Of a DNA stretch of 64,000 nucleotides, positions 39,596 to 47,194 are shown piece after piece. The notes below the pieces were generated by a model. It worked only from the letters and a program-made list of their open reading frames with translations, was not told where the DNA came from and ran no database searches. The number at the start of each line of letters is the position of its first letter. Position 1 is the first letter of the stretch. Source of the stretch: CAVZMI01 sp050011775. GTDB lineage: Bacteria > Bacteroidota > Ignavibacteria > UBA10030 > CAVZMI01. Where the stretch lies: the NCBI GenBank assembly GCA_050011775.1, contig JBEKIL010000013.1, positions 62,001 to 126,000 of the forward strand, given 5' to 3'. The translations under genes were made by a program, and so were the position numbers.

Positions 39596-39792
39596 TATTC
39601 CGAGTCCCACGGTTTCACATTTCGATCTTTTCCGTCCCACGCCTCTAGCGAAAATCTTTTCCAATTGCGGGAGCGCCTGCCCCGACTCGTTTCTAGTCGG
39701 GGTCGTGGCGCGCCGTGTCATCCGTTCGTGTTCGTTGGCTTGCAATATACCTCGCAATTCCATTCCGAGCGTTAAAGGACGGAATCCTTTTA

Positions 39793-40206
39793 TTATGAGG
39801 TGATGAAGACCCAAATTTGCACATTTTCAGTTTTGTTGGGAGGTCCTCCCGTTAACCATAATCCCATCTGCGGTCCGACTACATCGAAGGCCTGGATATT
39901 TTGACTCATGGCCCGGGTAAACATCTGTGACAACGTTGCTCCACTGATTTTTCCCATGTTGACCATGATTTTTTTGGCGCTCGTCGTGCCTACTCTGACA
40001 TAGACCTTATGATAACCACTGAGATTGATAGTATTGCCTGTGTGGGGATCAAGAGGCACCTCAGCTTCGCCATACTGGCTAAAGGTTATTGTTGCCGGCG
40101 TATCAACGAGGCATATGAATCGAGTAGCTGCTAACTGCGCTTTGGCGGTAGGTGCCAGAGCCAGAGTCAGCGCGATAACTGCGAAGACAAATGCGATTTT
40201 TTTCAT
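39793..40206 (-). CDS. Small secreted protein of unknown function
   Basis: The ATG at 40206 follows AAAGGAGAATTGTC and starts a clear signal peptide (MKKIAFVFAVIALTLALAPTAKAQ), so it is preferred to 40266. The 137-residue product has a mature part of ~113 residues that is beta-rich (ATITFSQYGEAEVPLDP, YHKVYVRVGTTSAKKIMVNMG, ENVQIWVFITS). I do not recognise the family. It sits as a single-gene cassette between attC-like sites in the array. Confidence 0.7.
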   Translation of the reverse strand: MKKIAFVFAVIALTLALAPTAKAQLAATRFICLVDTPATITFSQYGEAEVPLDPHTGNTINLSGYHKVYVRVGTTSAKKIMVNMGKISGATLSQMFTRAMSQNIQAFDVVGPQMGLWLTGGPPNKTENVQIWVFITS

Positions 40207-40289
40207 GACAATTCTCCTTTTTTTATTGGTGTTTGGATTATCGTGCAATTGAATGATTGCTGACATTCAATGGCCGCGTTGTCTGTGAT

Positions 40290-40456
40290 GTATAACGTTT
40301 ACATTATGAAAAGGCCCGTGCCGTGCGGAGTACGGCACGAGGTCTCGATTCCACTAAGTGGAATCGGACAACCCCGCATTGTATCTTGCGGTGTGCGTTC
40401 CACAACAACTCAGGAATACTTATTTCTTGACTTTGACCTTTTATAAAGTGTTATTC
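40290..40456 (-). other. attC-like recombination site 4
   Basis: Boxes GTATAAC (40290-40296) and GTTATTC (40450-40456) bound a 167-bp site. Inner arms acattatgaaaaggcc (40301-40316) and gaccttttataaagt (40435-40449) pair with one extrahelical base and two mismatches; an unpaired base in this arm is a feature of attC bottom strands. The interior holds two further hairpins: cgtgccgt/acggcacg and the palindrome gattccactaagtggaatc. The 107 bp from 40457 to the STAND stop at 40564 hold no gene. Confidence 0.65.
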
Positions 40457-40563
40457 GCCATTATATAAGCATCTAATGATAGTTGAATTCAAAATCTTAG
40501 ACCTCAACTCATCAAAATTAACATATAGCAATTGGCGGTACGAAGGTAGTGAAGTAAATGTTT

Positions 40564-43167
40564 CTATCTTTCCTGTTGATTCGAGTAGAATTTTTGACTC
40601 AATTTGTTCACTAACTCCCGCGCGGTTGTCAATTCCTTGTGCTGCAACCGCTCGTAAATCTTCAGGGCTTCTTGAGCCAGCGGCAGTGCCAAGTCCGCGC
40701 GCCCTTCGGCTTCGTACACGCACGCGAGACGATTTTGATTTATGGCAACTAAATCTTGCCGTCCGACTTCTTTCGCCAATGCCAACGCCTGCTCGCACCA
40801 TTTGTGTACCTCTGCCCACTGTTTACGGTCAAACGCAAGATTGCCGAGGTTGCACATATATGTGGCCTGTCCTTCTTTATCCTCTCGTCTTGTTTCAATT
40901 TCCAACGCCTCGCGGTAATACCGCTCTGCTGCATCATAGTTCTTGCGCATACGCTCGATCCCACCTAAATCGGAAAACATAATCGAAATCCATTCATCGT
41001 TTTTCAGGTCGCGAAAGATAACAAGAGCATCTTGATAAATGCGTTCTGTAGTGTCGTACTCTTTGCGTTGCACCGCTATCAACCCACGCATTCGGATGCC
41101 AACAGCTTGCTCAAATTTGGTTCCGCCGCGCGTCCACATCTCGGTGCAGCGGTCTGTCCAAAACACTGCATCGTCGGTACGGGCGCAGTTGAAGTGAATA
41201 TATGCCACTCGGTACGCGTGCCAACCAGCATTGCTCCAATCTTCTATTGCGCGCATTGCTTTGTATGCCTGTGTGTCTATATGCACACGCTCATCCCATC
41301 GCCCGCTAAATGACAGGAACGCATGTAGCGCGAGTGCAAGTTCATTCAACATCCGTGCCGCCTCTTTGTCTCCTACTTTTTCGCCCTGCAAACCCGCTGT
41401 TTCCCACAGCCAATTCGCTGCCGCGTCGAGATTTGTCCATTCGGCTTCAAGGAGGCGAAAGGTTCGGTAATTCTTGCTTCCACCGCCATATCGCTTAGTA
41501 TAATCCACCCAATATTGTGCAAATCGCATTCCCATTTTGCGTGAGTTGTTCACATCAGCAAGAAGTTCATCATGGACAAAAGCACGTGTGAGCGGATGCA
41601 GTGTGTAGCGTTCTTCGCCCGTTAGCACGTCCACCAGCGACAGCGCGCTCAAGCGGTCAATCGTCGTTGTCAGCGCGACGCGTGACAGGTTCGCCACTTG
41701 CATCCACGCCTCGAACGTTGCGGAGGGGACGAAGAACGAGAGTGCACCGAGCGCGGTTTTGTCATTTGTAGTCAATTCTTTGCGCGCTTCTTGAAAAATG
41801 AATCTATGCAAATCAGCGTCGCGATTGCCATGTAACATTTCCAGTGCGCCATCAAACGTCAGTGTGGTGCGCACGCGCATAAGCCCGAGGGTATGCACCA
41901 ACGCCAGTGGTGAGCCGTTCGTTTCGTCGTACAATTCCTGCCAGCGCGATTCTATGTGGCGTAGTTTGTTCGTCATTCCCGTATCACGTGCCATTTCATT
42001 TTTGATGATTCCACGCGCCGCGTCCCAATCCAATTTTTCCACGCGCAACCACACCGCGCCTTCGCCGCCGCGACGTCTACTTGTGATGATTGCTTTGCAT
42101 CCTTGTGGCAGTTCGCGCAGAAAATCCGCCATTGCCTCCTGCTCTTCTTTCGACAGCGTTTCAAGGTTATCATATATGAGCAGAGCAGGCATTACACGTA
42201 GCGCATCTAGTAAGGCACGACGTTTTTCACTGCTTGCCAGTTTAGCAATACCTGATTGCCCCAATACACGTGCAGTCTCATTCAAGAATTCGTCGAGCGT
42301 ATGTGCAGGAGGATTAAGCTCATGAATACCACTTGGTTCAAGAATATTTTGCTTTGCAGTGATAAATACAAATGCGTCAAACAAGCCTCCTTCCTGCGTG
42401 CGATACGCGGCTTCAATAGCTATCGCACTCTTGCCGATGCCGCCTATACCATCCACGAGGACCCCCCACGTTCGGTCGGTGGGACTGAGCGCGCGCATCA
42501 CCACGTCCATCTCTTTCGCACGACCAAAGAACGCAGCACGCCGTGGTAGGTTGTTCGGAATTCTCGGCGCCAGGACTTGCACAACATCGGGTGTGATGGG
42601 CGTTTTAGATTGCTCGCCATACTCGAGTAATAATTTTTGCAGATTGTCGAGCAATAATTTTTCAAAAGATTCGGTCGTGTCGAAAGATTGTGTCAAGACG
42701 CGAAACTCGCTCTGCGGTTTTTGAATCTCTTTGAAAAAATTTTTTACGCGCTGTGCCTGCGCTAAATCGGCATCGAGTGGAATCGCACGCATGCAACGAT
42801 ACATCACGATGCGTGGTCTGCCGTATTCCTTCCACAGCCGATACGCAATGCGAAATTCTTCTTCCGTGCCAGAGAGATAATCCTTTTGCGTCTGAAGGTC
42901 TTTGCCGCCTGGCGGTGTGCCAAAACGATGCCACAAGATGCCAACGAAAATATCCCACGAGGTCGGTTTGAGTTGGTCGAAGATGATTTGCTGTGGGCGA
43001 CCCGCGTCAGGCACGACCCCACGCCAGTCCAAGACCTCAAGCGTCAATCCCAGATAATCCGCCAATGGTTTGAGTGACGTTACGACTGTTTCTAACTTAG
43101 CACGTTCCGTCGCCACGTCGTAGGGTGATGCAAGAAAGATTCTAATTTTATTTAGAATATTAGCCAT
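40564..43167 (-). CDS. DUF4062-STAND NTPase-TPR protein
   Basis: In this 867-residue protein the N-terminal ~180 residues are DUF4062 (IRIFLASPYDVATERAKLE, WDIFVGILWHRFGTPPGG, LSGTEEEFRIAYRLW), a TIR-like domain often fused to NTPases in conflict systems. An NB-ARC/STAND module follows with P-loop DGIGGIGKS at about 239-247, Walker B ALLIYDNLE at about 328-336 and the sensor segment CKAIITSRRR. A winged helix (about 470-545, YTLHPLTRAFVHDELL) and TPR repeats to the end complete it (YDAAERYYREALEIETR). The TPRs probably sense, the NTPase oligomerises and DUF4062 signals. Codon use is unlike the flanks, as for the other STAND gene. Confidence 0.9.
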   Translation of the reverse strand: MANILNKIRIFLASPYDVATERAKLETVVTSLKPLADYLGLTLEVLDWRGVVPDAGRPQQIIFDQLKPTSWDIFVGILWHRFGTPPGGKDLQTQKDYLSGTEEEFRIAYRLWKEYGRPRIVMYRCMRAIPLDADLAQAQRVKNFFKEIQKPQSEFRVLTQSFDTTESFEKLLLDNLQKLLLEYGEQSKTPITPDVVQVLAPRIPNNLPRRAAFFGRAKEMDVVMRALSPTDRTWGVLVDGIGGIGKSAIAIEAAYRTQEGGLFDAFVFITAKQNILEPSGIHELNPPAHTLDEFLNETARVLGQSGIAKLASSEKRRALLDALRVMPALLIYDNLETLSKEEQEAMADFLRELPQGCKAIITSRRRGGEGAVWLRVEKLDWDAARGIIKNEMARDTGMTNKLRHIESRWQELYDETNGSPLALVHTLGLMRVRTTLTFDGALEMLHGNRDADLHRFIFQEARKELTTNDKTALGALSFFVPSATFEAWMQVANLSRVALTTTIDRLSALSLVDVLTGEERYTLHPLTRAFVHDELLADVNNSRKMGMRFAQYWVDYTKRYGGGSKNYRTFRLLEAEWTNLDAAANWLWETAGLQGEKVGDKEAARMLNELALALHAFLSFSGRWDERVHIDTQAYKAMRAIEDWSNAGWHAYRVAYIHFNCARTDDAVFWTDRCTEMWTRGGTKFEQAVGIRMRGLIAVQRKEYDTTERIYQDALVIFRDLKNDEWISIMFSDLGGIERMRKNYDAAERYYREALEIETRREDKEGQATYMCNLGNLAFDRKQWAEVHKWCEQALALAKEVGRQDLVAINQNRLACVYEAEGRADLALPLAQEALKIYERLQHKELTTARELVNKLSQKFYSNQQER

Positions 43168-43227
43168 TATTACTTACAATACCATTTTTAAGATGATTTC
43201 AGTTAACACCATTTAGTTTGTAATAGG

Positions 43228-43322
43228 TCATAACGTGTCGCGTAAAAATGACGTTCCGTTATCCCGTACTTTCAGTACGGGATGAGCAACGGGATGTTCG
43301 TCCAGTTTACACTTTGTTAACT
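43228..43322 (-). other. attC-like recombination site 3
   Basis: Boxes TCATAAC (43228-43234) and GTTAACT (43316-43322) bound a 95-bp site. Inner arms beginning gcgtaaaaatgacg (43240-43253) and cgtccagtttacac (43299-43312) pair at 10 of 14 positions, with 5-nt and 3-nt unpaired spacers next to the boxes. The interior carries the hairpin atcccgtac/gtacgggat. Confidence 0.6.
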
Positions 43323-43355
43323 TTTTTACACCTGTCAGCTGTCGTAATTTGCATG

Positions 43356-44333
43356 TTACTCTTTAGCCGAAAACTTAAGGGACATTTGCTCTATTTCAGT
43401 TCGCTGTTTTTGGATTGCTTCTTTTAATTCATTGGATGGTGCGAAGATGTCCTTGAGATAATTGAAGAGCGAATCAAGGCTTCTACAGTCAGAAGTGTGG
43501 CGCAGTACAATTATCACTTGCGGACAATACTCATTGGCAATGACTGAAAAAACGAAATCGAGACTTTCATTGAATGAATTCAATTTCTGTTTTAGAACAT
43601 CTGCCGGGTAAGAATTCTGAAACTTCTGAAAAACGGCCTGATTGTGATTGCGAAGTTCAACGCCAATTCTGTTGCGCAGAACTAAGCAATCATAACTATC
43701 TGCCACACTTCGGATGTCATCAGCTTTCTCAATGGCGCTAATGCCGATGTCAGCCCTTAATCGATAAAGATTGGCTGTTGTAGTGATGATGGGAATGTGG
43801 TAGAAGATTACTTCGCCTCCGAGAAGATTGTCGACTTGGTGAATCATTCCATCAATAAATTTTTCGGAAAATGCGTACGACAATTGGGCAATCGCTTGGT
43901 TTATTGACTTACTATTGTCACCTGTTGTAGCGATCTCGATTCCCTTGGAGCAGAGTGGACCGAACTCCTTCGGGAATAATCCTCCGTATTGGAATTTCAA
44001 TCCCCTATAGAAATGGTCATTAGGATGCAAGAAAGCATTCGGGTAAATCTCAGATGGGCCTCCGTAGCTCTCTGGGACAAATACCCAATCGGTGCTTCGA
44101 TGGCGATACTTGCACTCTATCATTAGGTCAACGTAGTTGTTGCCAAAAACATAAGAAGCATCAATGTCGTAAGAAAACTCTTTGATAGTCCGATTTTCAT
44201 CATTTTTCAAGTACGAGTATTCGAAGTCGGCTATCGCGCCTTTCGAGTTGAGATACTTGACCACTTCGAATTCGAGAGGTATACTCGAATGGAGCAGGTG
44301 ATCCTTCCATTTTTTGTTGTCTCGATCTATCAT
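43356..44333 (-). CDS. Putative PD-(D/E)XK nuclease-like protein
   Basis: The 325-residue protein has an N-terminal region with the spacing of a PD-(D/E)XK core: a helix with LEFEVVKYLNSKG, a strand with FSYDIDASYVFG (Asp), and NYVDLMIECKYRHRSTDW supplying the E-x-K pair. The remaining ~200 residues are mixed alpha/beta with no family I recognise. No methylase or helicase partner is adjacent, so it is not a classical restriction enzyme. It is the only gene of its cassette, starting 25 nt after an R' box. Confidence 0.62.
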   Translation of the reverse strand: MIDRDNKKWKDHLLHSSIPLEFEVVKYLNSKGAIADFEYSYLKNDENRTIKEFSYDIDASYVFGNNYVDLMIECKYRHRSTDWVFVPESYGGPSEIYPNAFLHPNDHFYRGLKFQYGGLFPKEFGPLCSKGIEIATTGDNSKSINQAIAQLSYAFSEKFIDGMIHQVDNLLGGEVIFYHIPIITTTANLYRLRADIGISAIEKADDIRSVADSYDCLVLRNRIGVELRNHNQAVFQKFQNSYPADVLKQKLNSFNESLDFVFSVIANEYCPQVIIVLRHTSDCRSLDSLFNYLKDIFAPSNELKEAIQKQRTEIEQMSLKFSAKE

Positions 44334-44357
44334 TCATTTGTCATAGCAAATTATGGC

Positions 44358-44504
44358 AGATAACGTCCACCGTGGCCACGTCGTGCCGCGCCACCATCAT
44401 ATTTCAACTGAGACGCGGCATGGAGCGAGCTCACTAACTTATGATTCCTGCGCTTTTAATTTGCCATTCCAAATGTGCGAGCGTCGTGGCCACGGTTGTT
44501 AGCT
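44358..44504 (-). other. attC-like recombination site 2
   Basis: Boxes AGATAAC (44358-44364) and GTTAGCT (44498-44504) bound a 147-bp site. Perfect 12-bp arms accgtggccacg (44369-44380) / cgtggccacggt (44485-44496) are separated from the boxes by unequal spacers, gtcc (4 nt) and t (1 nt). This is the same asymmetric layout as site 1. The arms also contain an internal GTGGCCAC palindrome. Confidence 0.75.
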
Positions 44505-44523
44505 GCCGGCACGTATCAGACAA

Positions 44524-45111
44524 TTACATTTGAATCCTGAGCCAGTCCTTTATGAGTAATTCGAACCTAGTAATCTCGTCATCGTTGAGTTCGCAACTGT
44601 GCGCGATGACGTTGCGAATCTGGTTAAATTGAACCAGGCTTTGCTGCATTGCTTTTTTGCTTCTGATTGTGTCAGAAAAATCGTCCCAGTTCGCATTGAA
44701 AATATCGATTAACTCTCCAAAGTTGGTGTACGTCAATGGATCTTCCGATCGGATAGAAAACACCGAGTCCTTTTCCTTCTGCTGTTTCTCTTTGACACTG
44801 GCTTTTACTCCATCTGGCACCTTCTCGTCCCACCAATTCGCCTCGTACTTTTCTTTCAGCCTTTCAGAAATCAAACGTCTGATAGAATTCTCTAAACAGT
44901 AATAAAGAACATAGAAATCAGCCATCTTCCGTGCCTGCGTTAGGATATCGTGGTCAAATAACTCGGTGTCAACGACTTCGTCTTTTCGCAGAGTCTGAAG
45001 ATGCCCAATTTCAATACCAGAATTCTCTAGCTTTACAAGATCTGCCTCGAGCATCAAATTCTGAATAGCAAACACTTTGAGGCGTTCTGATGCGGGCTGA
45101 TCACTTTTCAT
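44524..45111 (-). CDS. Swt1-type HEPN-domain protein (putative RNase toxin)
   Basis: The 195-residue protein has a C-terminal HEPN domain of Swt1 type: YYCLENSIRRLISERLKEKY, ANWWDEKVPDGVKA, NFGELIDIFNANWDDF and IRNVIAHSCELNDDE. The last contains R166-x4-H171, the catalytic RX4-6H motif of HEPN ribonucleases. It overlaps the upstream DUF5343 gene by 11 bp, suggesting translational coupling in one cassette. A toxin-antitoxin or RNA-targeting immune role is likely by family analogy. Confidence 0.82.
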   Translation of the reverse strand: MKSDQPASERLKVFAIQNLMLEADLVKLENSGIEIGHLQTLRKDEVVDTELFDHDILTQARKMADFYVLYYCLENSIRRLISERLKEKYEANWWDEKVPDGVKASVKEKQQKEKDSVFSIRSEDPLTYTNFGELIDIFNANWDDFSDTIRSKKAMQQSLVQFNQIRNVIAHSCELNDDEITRFELLIKDWLRIQM

Positions 45112-45727
45112 TTAGGATGTTCTCCTTCAGACTTTTGAATATTGCATTGAAAACATCGATCTCAGTTGTAGCCGGAAGATTCAGGTTGATGGTGTAGGAG
45201 ATACCTAAAGACTTTAGACCTGAGGTTTTGTCCTTGCCTTCGTCTAAAGGTGTTTCTTCCTCAACTTCTTCCTTCTTGATAGGGTGCTTCGCCTTTTTGC
45301 CTTCGAAATCCGCTAACTTACAAAGTTCCAAGAATGTACCAACAACATTAGGCAATACTTTGTCACTCTCCGAAGCGCCGGTCAGTGTCTTCAGCTTTGC
45401 GGTTAGTTGTGGCTTGTCCAGTTTGTAGGCGTATTCATTCGCAGTGAACAGCTCGGTATATGCTTCCTTGATACGCTCTGCCATAACCGAACCGGAAAGA
45501 GTATCATCTCTGAAGTTTTTATACGCCTGGGTAGGAACGTTCCCTTGATCGATGAAGCCCAGCCTTTTCAGGAAGGGTAGGAATGCATGATAACTTGATG
45601 ACTTCAAACCCATGACTGTGCTGAGAAAGTCACGGTTGAACTTTGGTGGGACAGAGGCTTTCTTGATTTCCTTAAAGAGATCCGGGATCCCGCCGTAGGC
45701 GTTGACGTAAGGTGGGTACTTTGCCAT
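45101..45727 (-). CDS. DUF5343 protein paired with a HEPN protein
   Basis: The 208-residue protein has YGGIPDLFKEIKKASVPPKFN, GLKSSSYHAFLPFLKRLGFID and PTQAYKNFRDDTLSGSVMAE, which match DUF5343, a family with a winged-helix-like layout. The last ~40 residues form a separate strand-rich tail (GISYTINLNLPATTEIDVFNAIF) like the C-terminal part of other DUF5343 proteins. It comes first in a two-gene cassette with the HEPN protein and could be its antitoxin or sensor. Confidence 0.8.
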   Translation of the reverse strand: MAKYPPYVNAYGGIPDLFKEIKKASVPPKFNRDFLSTVMGLKSSSYHAFLPFLKRLGFIDQGNVPTQAYKNFRDDTLSGSVMAERIKEAYTELFTANEYAYKLDKPQLTAKLKTLTGASESDKVLPNVVGTFLELCKLADFEGKKAKHPIKKEEVEEETPLDEGKDKTSGLKSLGISYTINLNLPATTEIDVFNAIFKSLKENILNEK

Positions 45728-45774
45728 TTGATTTCCTTTCTTATTGAGTAATCATTTCCTTGGTACGTGCTGGC

Positions 45775-45903
45775 AGCTAACGTCCGCACAAACCACGCTG
45801 TACTTTTGCGAGCTATTAATGGCTCGTTCCTGTGAACAAAAGTGTGGAACGACCACAATATTCCTTATCAACAAAGGGAGTCTCGTGGTTTGTGCTGTTA
45901 ACT
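45775..45903 (-). other. attC-like recombination site 1
   Basis: Boxes AGCTAAC (45775-45781) and GTTAACT (45897-45903) bound a 129-bp site. Perfect 12-bp arms gcacaaaccacg (45786-45797) / cgtggtttgtgc (45884-45895) have spacers gtcc (4 nt) and t (1 nt). On the minus strand the site ends GCGGACGTTAGCTGCC, close to common integron attC ends. The TIR stop is 11 nt from the R'' box. Confidence 0.78.
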
Positions 45904-45913
45904 GCAGTACCGC

Positions 45914-46945
45914 TCATTCAAGTCTGTATTGACCAGAGTCTAACTGGCGCTGGAGACAATTGAAACAAAGATGTATATGTCGCTCGCTGTCAAAATTAAC
46001 TTGAGTAATAGGTGCTGGCGTGCTGCGTGCTGTGCAACCTTCGAGAGTGAGAGTACACAGACCGATCATCACAGCATTAGTTGGTTTTACCAGCACACCT
46101 TCGGTTCGTCCTCGCAATACGTTTTCCAGCTTGGCAATTTTCTCGTTCTCTTGTTGACTGCGTCGTAATAGCGCTTCCTTCTGAGCAATACGTTGTTGGA
46201 CAACAGGCAAATATCGGTTGTTAGCATCGGTTACCCAATCATAGATCCATTGTTTCTTGTTCGGAATATCGGATTCGGAAGCTGGCCAATAAATCTCGTC
46301 CCCGAGGACTCTAGCGGCATGAATACTAAGAATGTATGAGGTTGGGTGCTCGAACAACTCGGTCCAATCATCATCAGGAGTTTTGTCCAGTTTGAAAACT
46401 ACGTTGAGAAGGCCTGGATGCTCATCATCTCTTCCTTCGATCCTCGCATCGACAATGTTTATGAGAAAATCTTCCGAACGTGGACGGGGTGGTTGTCGAT
46501 GGACTTGGATTGAAGGCTCGGTTGCGACGGGTACGAAAAATGCTTTCTCTGGTATTAGTCTTTTCAACAGGGCAGAGAGACCGTATTCATAGCTGCGTCT
46601 AAAATCAGCAAACATCTTGTCACGGAGAAAAACGGGAATCTCACAATTTTCTATGACGATGGGCAGAACGAATACTTGTTTCTTCTCGAGTTCTGTTTCC
46701 AGGGCTGCATTAAGTTCTTTCTTGACCCACGCTGATTCTACCGAGTTCTTCGACAGAATGACAGCCAGCCACGCACTCTCTTTGATTCCAGCACCGATCC
46801 TCTCGTTGAGTGAGTCGCCCACCTTGAGCTCCCATTCATCGAACCAGACAGGAACTCCTTTAGACTTTAAATCATTCGCAAGTCTACGGACGAAATCGTT
46901 GTCCTTCGAGGAATGGCTTAGGAAAATTCTAGCTGATTGTGTCAT
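45914..46945 (-). CDS. TIR-domain protein with unknown C-terminal domain
   Basis: In this 343-residue protein, residues 1-125 are a TIR domain: ARIFLSHSSKDNDFVRRLA, VPVWFDEWELKVGDSLNERI and WLAVILSKNSVESAWVKKEL. E39 in WEL aligns with the catalytic glutamate of NAD+-cleaving TIR proteins. After a Pro-rich linker (HRQPPRPRSED) comes a beta-rich domain (LLNVVFKLDKTPDDDWTELF), then a coiled coil (about 240-275), and a tail with HIHLCFNCLQRQL that could bind zinc. Abortive-infection NADase activity is the likely role. Confidence 0.87.
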   Translation of the reverse strand: MTQSARIFLSHSSKDNDFVRRLANDLKSKGVPVWFDEWELKVGDSLNERIGAGIKESAWLAVILSKNSVESAWVKKELNAALETELEKKQVFVLPIVIENCEIPVFLRDKMFADFRRSYEYGLSALLKRLIPEKAFFVPVATEPSIQVHRQPPRPRSEDFLINIVDARIEGRDDEHPGLLNVVFKLDKTPDDDWTELFEHPTSYILSIHAARVLGDEIYWPASESDIPNKKQWIYDWVTDANNRYLPVVQQRIAQKEALLRRSQQENEKIAKLENVLRGRTEGVLVKPTNAVMIGLCTLTLEGCTARSTPAPITQVNFDSERHIHLCFNCLQRQLDSGQYRLE

Positions 46946-46977
46946 AGGTTCTTTCCAAATTGTTGAACGCCATTGCA

Positions 46978-46984
46978 GCTAACT
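46978..46984 (-). other. R'-type cassette boundary upstream of the TIR gene
   Basis: The minus-strand reading GTTAGCTGC is the same as at sites 1 and 2 and lies 33 nt before the TIR start. No matching R'' box or inner arm is found in 46985-47190, so this is either the array's first junction (attI side) or a truncated attC. Confidence 0.45.
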
Positions 46985-47120
46985 AGCCCATTAATGATAC
47001 GCATGTCGTATATCTTTAAAATAAACAGGCGTCCACTATTTTGAATTAAAAGTGGAGCTGTCAGGACTTATTTTCACTCAGAGAAAAAAAGTGGATGCGT
47101 CTGTGAGTTTAATCTAATAT

Positions 47121-47185
47121 CGGAGTATAAGAAACTGCGAATTAAAAAGCAATAATTATGAAAATACCTGAGTATTCTCGAAAAT
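47121..47185. repeat. 65-bp direct repeat downstream of the DJ-1 gene
   Basis: Begins cggagtataagaaactgcga and is about 85% identical to 47840-47905 in the same orientation. The two copies flank the DJ-1/PfpI gene. Confidence 0.8.
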
Positions 47186-47194
47186 ATCGCCGAC

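Larger units (their letters stand above)
39203..39792. repeat. Non-coding mosaic-repeat region with R'-like box
   Basis: No gene is supported. It contains an attC-type R' box at 39243-39249 (GTTATGC on the minus strand), the 59-bp repeat 39287-39345, the 87-bp repeat 39509-39595, and modules cttgtggtgagcttgtcgaac (minus strand of about 39413-39435), actttagtgcggg and a cgagtcgggg/ccccgactcg hairpin near 39680-39707. A GTTAAAG R''-like box lies at 39771-39777, next to the stop of the following gene, but no convincing complementary arms remain. Confidence 0.6.
39243..46984 (-). mobile_element. Integron-like cassette array without visible integrase (CALIN)
   Basis: Five R'-type boxes bound successive genes on the minus strand: 46978-46984, 45775-45781, 44358-44364, 43228-43234 and 40290-40296, with a sixth at 39243-39249. 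Each is read GTTA[GT]NN on the minus strand and lies 25-84 nt before a start codon. Four have a matching R'' box 11-108 nt after the previous stop and complementary inner arms, making sites of 95-167 bp. All genes face the same way, as in cassette arrays. No tyrosine integrase or attI promoter is present in the window, so the set is best called a cluster of attC sites lacking an integrase. The array may once have reached about 34250. Confidence 0.72.

Noticed and set aside
39527..39814. 95-residue minus-strand ORF
   Set aside because: Built from mosaic-repeat text and overlapping the end of the secreted-protein gene; no recognisable domain.
46985..47190. An attI site or integrase promoter upstream of the TIR cassette
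   Set aside because: Only an R'-like box is present. No integrase gene, Pc promoter or partner box could be supported.
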